Assembly (NCBI GenBank): GCA_937915285.1
Contig: CALDNG010000023.1
Coordinates: 1-11,597 of the forward strand
Origin: an uncultured Desulfomonile sp.
Lineage (GTDB): Bacteria; Desulfobacterota; Desulfomonilia; Desulfomonilales; Desulfomonilaceae
Direction: 5' to 3'
DNA: 11,597 nt
The notes beneath the pieces are model-generated. The model made no database searches and was not told the origin of the DNA. It saw nothing but the letters and a program-made list of their open reading frames with translations. Position numbers and translations under genes: made by a program. Below are positions 1 through 5,928 of the stretch, in pieces. Each line of letters starts with the position of its first letter. The first letter of the stretch is position 1.

Positions 1-90
1 GAATTCATGCCAGAAAAGACATGGCCGAGCGCTGGTAGGAATGCAGGCACCGGCCACAATTATCGTCCAGCGCTTATTGCTAAAATTTTA

Positions 91-96
91 AGGTGG
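91..96 (+). promoter_or_regulatory. Ribosome binding site that fixes the start at 105
   Basis: AGGTGG lies 8 nt before ATG 105 and overlaps the alternative GTG at 93. A ribosome bound here could not use the GTG, so translation from 105 is the simplest reading. Confidence 0.5.
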
Positions 97-104
97 GAAA
101 GTCT

Positions 105-611
105 ATGGGCTCAACGATTAATTCAGGCGACCAGATTGTTTTTGACTCAACCAAGTATTTGAAACTGGAAATTGACAAGGATGGAAGATGGTTTCAGAAC
201 GGAGCCGAGATAAGTCACCCGGGAATACGATCCCAGTTCTTTCAGGCGCTGGTGAAGACACAGGATGGAGGATACCAGGTCCGAATAGGTCGCGAGGTTT
301 GCTCTGTCATAGTTCATGACGCCCCTTTTGTAGTCAGAACAGTTGATGTCTCAGCCGATGGAAACCTTTTACTCAAGCTATCTGACGATACCATAGAGAC
401 GCTTGAACCAGGGTTGCTGTGGATAGGGGAGGGTAATGTGCCGTATGTGACAGTAAAGGCCGGCGCGTTCCACGCACGTTTCAGCAGGCCCGCATATTAC
501 GAACTTGCCAAATGTCTACTCTGCGATGAGAATGACGGAAAATATTATTTCTCGACCAGTTCAGGGAGACATGAAATAGAGGTTAGATCCGATACTGTTC
601 GCAAATCATAG
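105..611 (+). CDS. DUF1285-like protein of unknown function
   Basis: 168-residue soluble protein with no signal peptide or membrane segment. The pattern is that of the DUF1285 family: near the N-terminus an Ile-Asp-Lys-Asp-Gly-Arg-Trp-Phe segment followed by Asn-Gly-Ala-Glu-Ile, then a Gly-Gly-Tyr-Gln-Val strand, then the central Val-His-Asp-Ala-Pro-Phe-Val-Val motif (encoded near 322-342), and a C-terminal half with Ala-Arg-Phe-Ser-Arg-Pro-Ala-Tyr-Tyr and a final Gly-Arg-His-Glu-Ile-Glu strand. The family has no firmly established biochemical role that I know of. The ATG at 105 is preferred over an in-frame GTG at 93 because AGGTGG at 91-96 sits 8 nt before the ATG, while the GTG has no ribosome binding site. 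The gene converges on dtd across 79 bp in which I see no clear terminator. Family assignment rests on recalled motif resemblance. Confidence 0.65.
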   Translation: MGSTINSGDQIVFDSTKYLKLEIDKDGRWFQNGAEISHPGIRSQFFQALVKTQDGGYQVRIGREVCSVIVHDAPFVVRTVDVSADGNLLLKLSDDTIETLEPGLLWIGEGNVPYVTVKAGAFHARFSRPAYYELAKCLLCDENDGKYYFSTSSGRHEIEVRSDTVRKS

Positions 612-690
612 AGTGGGGTGTTTAACGGATTATAACCTGAGATGGGGCTGGTCTGTCGGGAAATTCCATAGCCTTCGGACCGGGTGGGTG

Positions 691-1137
691 TCAGTTAGCA
701 GGTGAGTCTATGATCAGCGTCACCGGACCGTCATTCAGGAGTTCTACATCCATCATAGCCCCGAACAGTCCATGTTTTACATCTACTCCTTTGGCCCTTA
801 TTTCTTCCACCAGTTCCATGTAGAGTTTTTCCGCCACAGGGGCCTTGGCTGAATTGGTGTAAGAAGGTCTCTTGCCCTTACGGCAATCACCATACAAAGT
901 GAACTGCGATACGACAAGGACCTGTCCTCCCGCGTGCGCCAGATCGAGATTCATTCGGCCTTCAGTGTCAGAAAAGATTCGCAATCCACAAATCTTTTCA
1001 GCCATCCATGAGACATCGCGTGGAGTGTCAGAAACTGAGACTGCCGCCAGAACCAGCATTCCAGGGCCAATCCTGGCAATAGAACTACCTTCCACTCTGA
1101 CTTCCGCCCGGCTGACTCTCTGAATCACAGCTCTCAT
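691..1137 (-). CDS. dtd: D-aminoacyl-tRNA deacylase
   Basis: 148 residues, the usual size for bacterial DTD (about 145). The enzyme hydrolyses D-aminoacyl-tRNAs, and also glycine mischarged on tRNA-Ala, as a homodimer in the cytoplasm; it edits through the tRNA rather than through side-chain chemistry. Visible signatures are the N-terminal Met-Arg-Ala-Val-Ile-Gln-Arg-Val start, the Ser-Gln-Phe-Thr-Leu motif at residues 77-81 followed by an Arg-Lys-Gly-Lys-Arg-Pro-Ser segment, the Gly-Leu-Phe-Gly-Ala-Met-Met stretch at 123-129, and Asn-Asp-Gly-Pro-Val-Thr at 135-140, which supplies the Gly-cisPro pair that rejects L-amino acids. Its ATG overlaps the stop of the upstream Nudix gene as ATGA (1134-1137), with a weak AAGAG just upstream, so translational coupling is likely. 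It is the last gene of the minus-strand cluster. Confidence 0.96.
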   Translation of the reverse strand: MRAVIQRVSRAEVRVEGSSIARIGPGMLVLAAVSVSDTPRDVSWMAEKICGLRIFSDTEGRMNLDLAHAGGQVLVVSQFTLYGDCRKGKRPSYTNSAKAPVAEKLYMELVEEIRAKGVDVKHGLFGAMMDVELLNDGPVTLIIDSPAN

Positions 1138-1646
1138 GATCTCTTGTTTCTATACAACTCCCACAGCAGCACGAATGCAGGAACAAATTCCGCAGGACGT
1201 TCTGACATTGCCCGGGTCAGTTCCGCAGGCCGCCAGAAGCTTCCTGAGACTATTTCATCAGGGTTGGGTTTGGGCTCGTGATCGCTGATGCAAGTGTAAA
1301 GCGCCACTCTCTCATTGTCGGTTGCAATGTCAGGTCCGAACCTCAACTCCTCCACCAGATCAGCACGTAAATTCAGTTCCTCCATCAATTCACGATGGGC
1401 CGCCTCAAAATAATCCTCTCCGCTGTCAAGGTGACCTGCGGCCGATGAGTCAAGTTTTAATGGATGGCTGTCTTTGTGCTTACTGCGTTTCTGGACGTAT
1501 ATCTTTCCAAACGAATTGAACAGGAAAATGTGTACAGCCCTATGTGAGAGTCCACTGGCATGAATTTCCCTTCTCGATGCGGAGCCGATCACCTGGTCCG
1601 CTTCATTGATGATGTCGAGTATTTCATCATGGGGTTGAGAATTCAT
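1134..1646 (-). CDS. Nudix hydrolase, YfcD / IPP-isomerase-like
   Basis: 170-residue cytoplasmic protein of the Nudix superfamily, whose members cleave nucleoside diphosphates linked to another moiety using a divalent metal. The Nudix box spans residues 71-93: Gly71, Glu77, then Arg85-Glu86-Leu-Met-Glu89-Glu90, which contains the metal-binding glutamates. The usual glycine near the end of the box is Asn92. The N-terminus with Asp-Ile-Ile-Asn-Glu-Ala-Asp-Gln-Val-Ile (11-20) and the His-Arg-Ala-Val-His-Ile strand (35-40) place it with the YfcD / isopentenyl-diphosphate-isomerase-like subgroup. The real substrate cannot be told from sequence; in this subgroup hydrolase activity is more often assumed than shown. 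It lies 13 bp after the thiamine-binding gene, with only a distant AAGG immediately after the upstream stop as a ribosome site, and overlaps dtd by 4 bp. Both points fit coupled translation in one operon. Confidence 0.88.
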   Translation of the reverse strand: MNSQPHDEILDIINEADQVIGSASRREIHASGLSHRAVHIFLFNSFGKIYVQKRSKHKDSHPLKLDSSAAGHLDSGEDYFEAAHRELMEELNLRADLVEELRFGPDIATDNERVALYTCISDHEPKPNPDEIVSGSFWRPAELTRAMSERPAEFVPAFVLLWELYRNKRS

Positions 1647-1659
1647 TGCGTGGTGGGCC

Positions 1660-1977
1660 TTAGTCCGATCCCCTGTTGAGTTGGTGGCCTATCTGCTTTT
1701 CAACTGAAGCGACCTTGGATTTGATGGCCCCACTGGCGCCCTTTTTGTCATCTATTTTAACATAAGTAACTACCCTGTCAGAATGGGATCTCATGTTTTC
1801 ATGACATTTTCTGATGACATCGAAAACCTTGTCGCTTGGGCCTTCGATGAGAGTGCCCATTGCGTGAATCTCATAGTCCAGACCACTGTCTTCTATAATT
1901 TTCAGAGACTGCGCAACAAAAGCGCTCAAACTGGTTTTTCCCTTATCAAGTGGGAACACGCTCAATTCAGCTAACAT
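1660..1977 (-). CDS. MTH1187 / UPF0045 family thiamine-binding protein
   Basis: 105 residues, typical of this small family (Pfam Thiamine_BP, formerly DUF77). It begins Met-Leu-Ala-Glu-Leu-Ser-Val-Phe-Pro-Leu and has the family's Ser-Gly-Leu-Asp-Tyr-Glu-Ile (31-37), Met-Gly-Thr-Leu-Ile-Glu-Gly (40-46) and Tyr-Val-Lys-Ile-Asp-Asp-Lys-Lys-Gly (72-80) segments. Known structures are ferredoxin-like folds that form oligomers and bind small ligands; thiamine or related pyrimidines have been proposed for homologues, but the physiological role is not settled. There is no signal peptide, so it acts in the cytoplasm. The start is well supported by AGGAG at 1990-1986, 8 nt before the ATG. It sits 47 bp downstream of the ahbA-like gene and 13 bp upstream of the Nudix gene in the same direction. 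Confidence 0.9.
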   Translation of the reverse strand: MLAELSVFPLDKGKTSLSAFVAQSLKIIEDSGLDYEIHAMGTLIEGPSDKVFDVIRKCHENMRSHSDRVVTYVKIDDKKGASGAIKSKVASVEKQIGHQLNRGSD

Positions 1978-2024
1978 TCCTGCCGCTCCTGTAAATATGG
2001 AATAAATTTGTTCTCGGTATTTGA

Positions 2025-2468
2025 CTAGAACTTAAAATCGACACGAATTTTGAATATTTTTCTGGCCGGCAACTCGAGAATTTCTATTCCCGTCCGCTCC
2101 ATAAGCTCATCCAATACTCTTCTTTTTTCTGCCTCAGATGGAGAAATTAGCGTGAACCAGACATTATACTCATGTTTTCTGAGGTAATTGTGTGTCACCC
2201 CATCAACCTGATTGACCATTTCCACAAAACGCTGAAATTTGTCTTCAGGGGCTCTCGCTGCCAGCAGGGTGCTAACGAACCCGATCTTCCTGGAATTTAT
2301 TGATGCTCCTATCCGGCGAATAATACCGGCTTTTCGAAGATTGGAAATCCTCTTAAGCACCTCATCCTCGCCTATTCCAAGCCTGGCCCCCAGCGCCTGG
2401 TAAGGACGTGGATCAACCGGGAAGTTGGACTGAATTTCATTCAACAATGCTCGATCTTTTTCATCCAT
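2025..2468 (-). CDS. ahbA: Siroheme decarboxylase subunit, AhbA-like (Lrp/AsnC fold)
   Basis: 147 residues. The N-terminal ~55 residues form an Lrp/AsnC-type helix-turn-helix region and the rest is the alpha-beta plait usual in that superfamily. Instead of a regulator-type C-terminus it carries the siroheme decarboxylase signature Gly-Val-Thr-His-Asn-Tyr-Leu-Arg (90-97) followed by Tyr-Asn-Val-Trp-Phe-Thr-Leu-Ile (101-108), and ends with Lys-Ile-Arg-Val-Asp-Phe. In the alternative heme pathway AhbA and AhbB together convert siroheme to 12,18-didecarboxysiroheme, which AhbC and AhbD take on to heme. The His-Asn-Tyr pattern resembles AhbA more than AhbB, whose corresponding motif is His-Cys-Tyr. 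No ahbB, ahbC or ahbD lies in the window. It is the first gene of the minus-strand cluster, with only a weak AGG 6 nt before its ATG. The alternative, a true Lrp-family regulator, is less likely given the motif. Confidence 0.8.
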   Translation of the reverse strand: MDEKDRALLNEIQSNFPVDPRPYQALGARLGIGEDEVLKRISNLRKAGIIRRIGASINSRKIGFVSTLLAARAPEDKFQRFVEMVNQVDGVTHNYLRKHEYNVWFTLISPSEAEKRRVLDELMERTGIEILELPARKIFKIRVDFKF

Positions 2469-2577
2469 GCGGAGCCTGCTAAAAATAGTATTCAGTTATG
2501 GGGCGAGATACTGTTGGATCTTTACAGGCTCTATCCACAGCGATCTCACACCGTGATCTTGTTAGCAGATAGCGCCC

Positions 2578-2588
2578 CTTGAATCAAG
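2578..2588. repeat. Short perfect palindrome CTTGAATCAAG
   Basis: Five-base arms (CTTGA / TCAAG) around a central A, 110 bp upstream of the ahbA start. It overlaps a weak minus-strand -35-like hexamer, so it could be an operator half-site pair. It is not an FNR box (TTGAT-N4-ATCAA). An 11-bp palindrome also arises by chance fairly often. Confidence 0.25.
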
Positions 2589-2717
2589 CCCGGCCAGCAT
2601 AGAATCTCATACAAAAGATCTACCAGCGACCTAAAAACACGGAATTGATCGACAATGAACGACCGGCCCAGACACATGAAGACAAGATTTGGGCGCAATG
2701 TAACCAGTTTTATCATT

Positions 2718-2746
2718 TTGCCTCAAGAGCGTTTTTGATTTAGAAT
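2718..2746 (+). promoter_or_regulatory. Candidate sigma70-type promoter for the kinase operon
   Basis: TTGCCT at 2718-2723 (4 of 6 matches to TTGACA) is followed after exactly 17 nt by TAGAAT at 2741-2746 (5 of 6 matches to TATAAT). Transcription would start near 2753 and leave a leader of about 168 nt before the kinase ATG at 2921, including the hairpin at 2793-2833. Confidence 0.4.
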
Positions 2747-2792
2747 CCAGAGAGGCAGTCCTTGGGTAGGATTGGACGTGGACATTAAATGG

Positions 2793-2833
2793 AGCGCCTG
2801 AGGTTGAACCCTTAGATTACAGACCCAGGCGCT
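2793..2833 (+). promoter_or_regulatory. Hairpin in the predicted 5' leader of the kinase mRNA
   Basis: AGCGCCTG (2793-2800) is perfectly complementary to CAGGCGCT (2826-2833). After a single bulged A at 2801 the stem continues with GGT (2802-2804) against ACC (2823-2825), leaving an 18-nt loop. CTGAGG (2798-2803) could instead pair with CCTCAG (2842-2847), so two exclusive structures are possible. No U-tract follows, so it is not an intrinsic terminator. It may be an operator or a leader structure; function unknown. Confidence 0.35.
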
Positions 2834-2920
2834 AGGATCATCCTCAGATTTGCAATAACTCTTCAGGGAATGGTTGAGCCACTACAAGGCAATGGTTCGT
2901 CCATTTTTTAGGGTTAATGA

Positions 2921-5407
2921 ATGTCGTTTCTCAAGAAAACGCTTCCAGGAACAAGCATACTTGGCAAGCTGCTGGCTTCGTTTCTGGTATTGTCTTTGGT
3001 TCCGCTCATTATACTGGGCCTGTGGGCCAATCACAACTTTGAAGAAACAGGTGAGCTTGCCAAGCGAAACATCGATGAAATGGCCAGGCTTAACCTACGC
3101 AGCGCTGAAAGTTTAGGCCAGAGAGTGATCAGGGATAGTGTGGAGGCCCTTGATGCAAGATCCACTGAAGCGATTGAAGTCCGAACCATTGACCTAGCCA
3201 ACAGTATAGCCTCCTTCCTTTACGAACGCGATGATGATTTGCGAGTCTTGTCTACCGTAAAGATATCTGGTGAGGCCTATCTCAAATTTTTCAGATCACA
3301 TTATCGCTATGTCATCATACCCGACCATGAGCCAAGATCGATTCAACAGCCAAAAGATCATGATTCGGCGACTGTTTCTGGCAATCAGGAGAATTCGAAG
3401 TCTTGGAGGCACAGGCCTCCATACAGATTCAATCGGATGAAAATCCCTCTTTATGCTGAAGTAAGTTTTATTGATCTTGAAGGAAATGAAAAGTTACGTG
3501 TGAATTCTGATGGATCGCAGGCTCTCCTTAGGAACGTCTCCCTCAAGGAAAACACTTACTGCAAGGCCGAGGATTATTTTGGCAGACTTCAGGGGCTTGG
3601 TGATGAAGAGATTTATGTTTCAAGGGTGGTTGGGGCCCACGTGCCGGGATGGCTGAAGATTTCAGATGGCGCTGTTTCGGTTACCGGGGAGAGCGCATAT
3701 GCGGGCAAGGAGAACCCGCAGGGCCGGAACTTCAGGGGAATAATCAGATGGGCAATGCCGGTCCTGGAAAATGGTGTCAGGATTGGGTACTGCTCCATGG
3801 CCCTGGATCATGAGCATATTATGCAATTTACCGACCACCTGATGCCAACTGATGAGAGGTTTACCTCCACTTCCGACGCCGGTGAGGGAAACTACGCATG
3901 GCTTTGGGATTTTGAGGGCAGGTGCATATCGCATCCCAGGGATTTTTTCATAATGGGTTTTGATTGCGAAACCGGACGGGAGATACCCGGCTGGATAAGC
4001 GAATCAACTTATCGGGAATTCCTGGAATCAGGGAACACTTTAAAAGAATTTGTAAGTCATCTACCATTATTCACGGAATTCACCCAGTCAAAGAAAGGCT
4101 CGAAGGCTCAAATTGCATCCGGCAGGATAGCCCTGGATTGCAGAACTCTGGACATGGCCCCCCAATGTCAGGGCTGGCATGAAGGGAGCGAGGACGGCGG
4201 ATCCGGTTCATTCGTCATATTGTGGAGCGGACTATGGAAACTGACGAGTTACGCGGCTATTCCATATTTTACCGGTCAATACGGTCGCTCGGAACGCGGC
4301 TTTGGCTACGTAACCTTTGGAGCCAATGTGGATGACTTTCACAAAGCTGCGAACCAGACAGCCGAATTTATTCAGAATAGCTTGAAGCAGCAGGAACGGA
4401 GCATAGAGGAGATTAATCTCAAAACGGAAAATACTTTTAGGGAAGTAGAAAGAAATACTCGAAAAATGCTTCTCCTGATAGGAGTAGGTTCACTGTCAGC
4501 CTTGATGTTAGCGTCCATTCTCATTAGCTACAGCATAACCAGGCCTATAAAAGACCTGACCGTTGGGGCGATGGCCATGAGGCAGGGAGATCTCAACCAG
4601 AGAATCAAGGTCAGCACAAGTGACGAAATAGGGGAGTTGGCCTATTCCTTCAATGAGATGGCTTCGAATGTGGCAGAAGTGGACCGAATGAAATCCGAAT
4701 TTGTAACGATAGCCTCGCATGAGTTGAGGACCCCAATCCATTCCATGCTTCTTGGGGTAAGCGGGATACTTGGAGGGTACGCTGGGGAGATCAACAGTGA
4801 GGTCAGGCATGATCTGGAGATAGTAAGGAACGAAATCGACCGGCTCATGAAACTGGTGAATGATTTGCTTGATCTGTCAAGAATCGAGGCCAGACTCGTC
4901 CAGTTGCAAATCGGCCCAGTGAGGATAAACTCCCTGGTGACAAGGGCTGTGAGCAGAGTTTCGGATCTGGCGGCCAAACACAATCATTCCATTGAAAATC
5001 GTCTGTCTGAAAATGAAACGATGGTGATGGTAGACGAGGACAGAATAGTCCAGGTCCTTGTCAATCTTCTTGGGAATTCGATCAAATACAACCCGGACCA
5101 TGGGAAAATAATCATTCAGGGCAGATCATCCGACAGGATGTTTACAGTGATGGTTGTGGATAACGGTTACGGGGTTCCGAAATGGGCGCTGAAAAAGATT
5201 TTTGATAAATTCTTTCAAGCTGATATACTCATGTCACAGAAGGTCGGTGGAACCGGACTGGGACTGAATATTAGTAAACGCATAATTGAAGATCACGGTG
5301 GGTCTATCGACTGTTCCAGCCCTGTTGATCCGGGTGAGTATTATGGGTTGGTTTTGAATAGTGAACGAAAAGGGGCGGTATTCAGTTTCACGTTGCCTCT
5401 GGCTTGA
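2921..5407 (+). CDS. Membrane sensor histidine kinase with large periplasmic Cache-type sensor
   Basis: 828 residues. Membrane segment 1 is at about 14-36 and segment 2 at about 516-538, enclosing a periplasmic sensor of roughly 475 residues, far longer than a usual single Cache domain. It starts with a long helix (40-100), then double-Cache-like strands (Phe-Ile-Asp-Leu-Glu-Gly-Asn-Glu at 183-190), a Cys-Lys-Ala-Glu-Asp-Tyr-Phe motif (214-220), Leu-Asp-His-Glu-His-Ile (295-300), and a C-terminal part with Leu-Asp-Cys-Arg (405-408), Ala-Pro-Gln-Cys (413-416) and a Gly-rich Trp-Ser-Gly-Leu-Trp stretch (435-439). HAMP follows (about 538-588), then HisKA with phospho-acceptor His600 in Ser-His-Glu-Leu-Arg-Thr-Pro, and HATPase_c with Asn715/Asn719, Asp747-Asn-Gly-Tyr-Gly and Gly-Gly-Thr-Gly-Leu-Gly-Leu (776-782). 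The CA domain tail is about 13 residues longer than usual. The start has AGGG (2910-2913) 7 nt upstream. It probably phosphorylates the receiver encoded 18 bp downstream; the ligand is unknown. Confidence 0.95.
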   Translation: MSFLKKTLPGTSILGKLLASFLVLSLVPLIILGLWANHNFEETGELAKRNIDEMARLNLRSAESLGQRVIRDSVEALDARSTEAIEVRTIDLANSIASFLYERDDDLRVLSTVKISGEAYLKFFRSHYRYVIIPDHEPRSIQQPKDHDSATVSGNQENSKSWRHRPPYRFNRMKIPLYAEVSFIDLEGNEKLRVNSDGSQALLRNVSLKENTYCKAEDYFGRLQGLGDEEIYVSRVVGAHVPGWLKISDGAVSVTGESAYAGKENPQGRNFRGIIRWAMPVLENGVRIGYCSMALDHEHIMQFTDHLMPTDERFTSTSDAGEGNYAWLWDFEGRCISHPRDFFIMGFDCETGREIPGWISESTYREFLESGNTLKEFVSHLPLFTEFTQSKKGSKAQIASGRIALDCRTLDMAPQCQGWHEGSEDGGSGSFVILWSGLWKLTSYAAIPYFTGQYGRSERGFGYVTFGANVDDFHKAANQTAEFIQNSLKQQERSIEEINLKTENTFREVERNTRKMLLLIGVGSLSALMLASILISYSITRPIKDLTVGAMAMRQGDLNQRIKVSTSDEIGELAYSFNEMASNVAEVDRMKSEFVTIASHELRTPIHSMLLGVSGILGGYAGEINSEVRHDLEIVRNEIDRLMKLVNDLLDLSRIEARLVQLQIGPVRINSLVTRAVSRVSDLAAKHNHSIENRLSENETMVMVDEDRIVQVLVNLLGNSIKYNPDHGKIIIQGRSSDRMFTVMVVDNGYGVPKWALKKIFDKFFQADILMSQKVGGTGLGLNISKRIIEDHGGSIDCSSPVDPGEYYGLVLNSERKGAVFSFTLPLA

Positions 5408-5425
5408 ATCAGGAAGAAAAAAAGC

Positions 5426-5797
5426 ATGAATATCAGTAAGATCCTCATTGTAGACGACGAAGAGACCATTAGCTCATATCTCGATCGTAAACTCACCCAA
5501 CTAGGCTATACGGTGTTGGTTGCCTCAGATGGAGAAGAGGCCGTAGAACTTTGCAACTCGCAGAAACCCGATATCGTGCTTCTGGACGTGAAGCTTCCAC
5601 GAATGAATGGGTATGAGGTTTGTAGGCGCATAAAGTCCAACCCCAAGACCTGCAACGTGCCTGTCCTGATGTTGTCGGCCAAATCTCAGGCAAATGAAAT
5701 AGAGGAAGGCCTGGCAGCCGGAGCAGAACGCTATATTACAAAACCGATAGGATTCCCGGACATTCTGAATCATATCAAGTCCTTTGAGACAGCATGA
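5426..5797 (+). CDS. Single-domain response regulator (CheY/Spo0F-like receiver)
   Basis: 123 residues consisting only of a receiver domain. The acidic pair is Asp10-Asp11, the phospho-acceptor Asp54 lies in Leu-Leu-Asp-Val-Lys-Leu-Pro-Arg-Met-Asn-Gly, the switch residue is Ser84 and the conserved lysine is Lys106 in Thr-Lys-Pro. All active-site residues are present, so it should accept phosphate from a kinase. There is no DNA-binding or enzyme domain, so it works by protein contact or as a phosphorelay intermediate, as Spo0F and CheY do; which of these applies cannot be told here. A good ribosome site, AGGAAG (5411-5416), lies 9 nt before the ATG, and only 18 bp separate it from the kinase gene upstream, which makes that kinase the likely partner. 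Confidence 0.96.
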   Translation: MNISKILIVDDEETISSYLDRKLTQLGYTVLVASDGEEAVELCNSQKPDIVLLDVKLPRMNGYEVCRRIKSNPKTCNVPVLMLSAKSQANEIEEGLAAGAERYITKPIGFPDILNHIKSFETA

Positions 5798-5916
5798 TTC
5801 TGAATTCAGTGTAATCAGTGACTTTCCTTTGAATCGTTCCACTATGCGAAGTTTTGAGGAACTGCTTCCAAATCTGACCGCAATAGTTTATCCATACTTT
5901 TATATTTAAAGTCGTT

Positions 5917-5920
5917 GGAG
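5917..5920 (+). promoter_or_regulatory. Ribosome binding site that favours ATG 5929
   Basis: GGAG lies 8 nt before ATG 5929 and only 5 nt before an in-frame TTG at 5926. Spacing and codon type both favour the ATG, which removes one residue from the longest reading. Confidence 0.5.
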
Positions 5921-5928
5921 ATTCTTTG

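Larger units (their letters stand above)
2469..2920. other. Divergent intergenic region between ahbA and the kinase operon
   Basis: 452 bp without a credible gene. It must hold the start signals of two divergent units. On the plus strand there is a fair promoter at 2718-2746, a hairpin at 2793-2833 and the kinase ribosome site AGGG at 2910-2913. On the minus strand I find no convincing promoter; the best match, TTGATT (2587-2582) with TAACAA (2564-2559) at 17-nt spacing, has only 4 and 3 matches to consensus and overlaps the palindrome at 2578-2588. No sigma54-type GG/GC element was seen. Confidence 0.6.

Noticed and set aside
1..91. Frames open from the left edge (one ending at a TAG at 36-38, one ending at a TAA at 89-91) that could be the tail of an upstream gene.
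   Set aside because: Both are too short to recognise and I cannot choose between them; the GAATTC at position 1 is one of several such sites in the window and carries no meaning by itself.
612..690. Possible bidirectional terminator between the converging genes at 611 and 691.
   Set aside because: Only a 6-bp stem with a wobble pair and a 20-nt loop (650-655 with 676-681) was found, with no T-tract on either side.
872..1123. 83-codon plus-strand frame opposite dtd.
   Set aside because: It lies wholly antisense to the clearly recognised dtd gene and has no family features.
2655..2738. 27-codon plus-strand frame in the divergent intergenic region.
   Set aside because: No ribosome site precedes it, it runs through the predicted promoter elements and shows no recognisable peptide features.
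2874..3116. 80-codon plus-strand frame starting with TTG and overlapping the kinase start.
   Set aside because: The kinase frame with its membrane segment explains the sequence, and the kinase ATG has a proper ribosome site.
5795..5817. Inverted repeat around CTGAATTCAG just after the receiver gene, considered as a terminator.
   Set aside because: The inner stem leaves no workable loop, it is AT-rich and no T-tract follows.
5844..5909. 21-codon frame ending 19 nt before the hybrid kinase start, a possible leader peptide.
   Set aside because: No ribosome site, no regulatory codon run and no attenuator-like structure after it.
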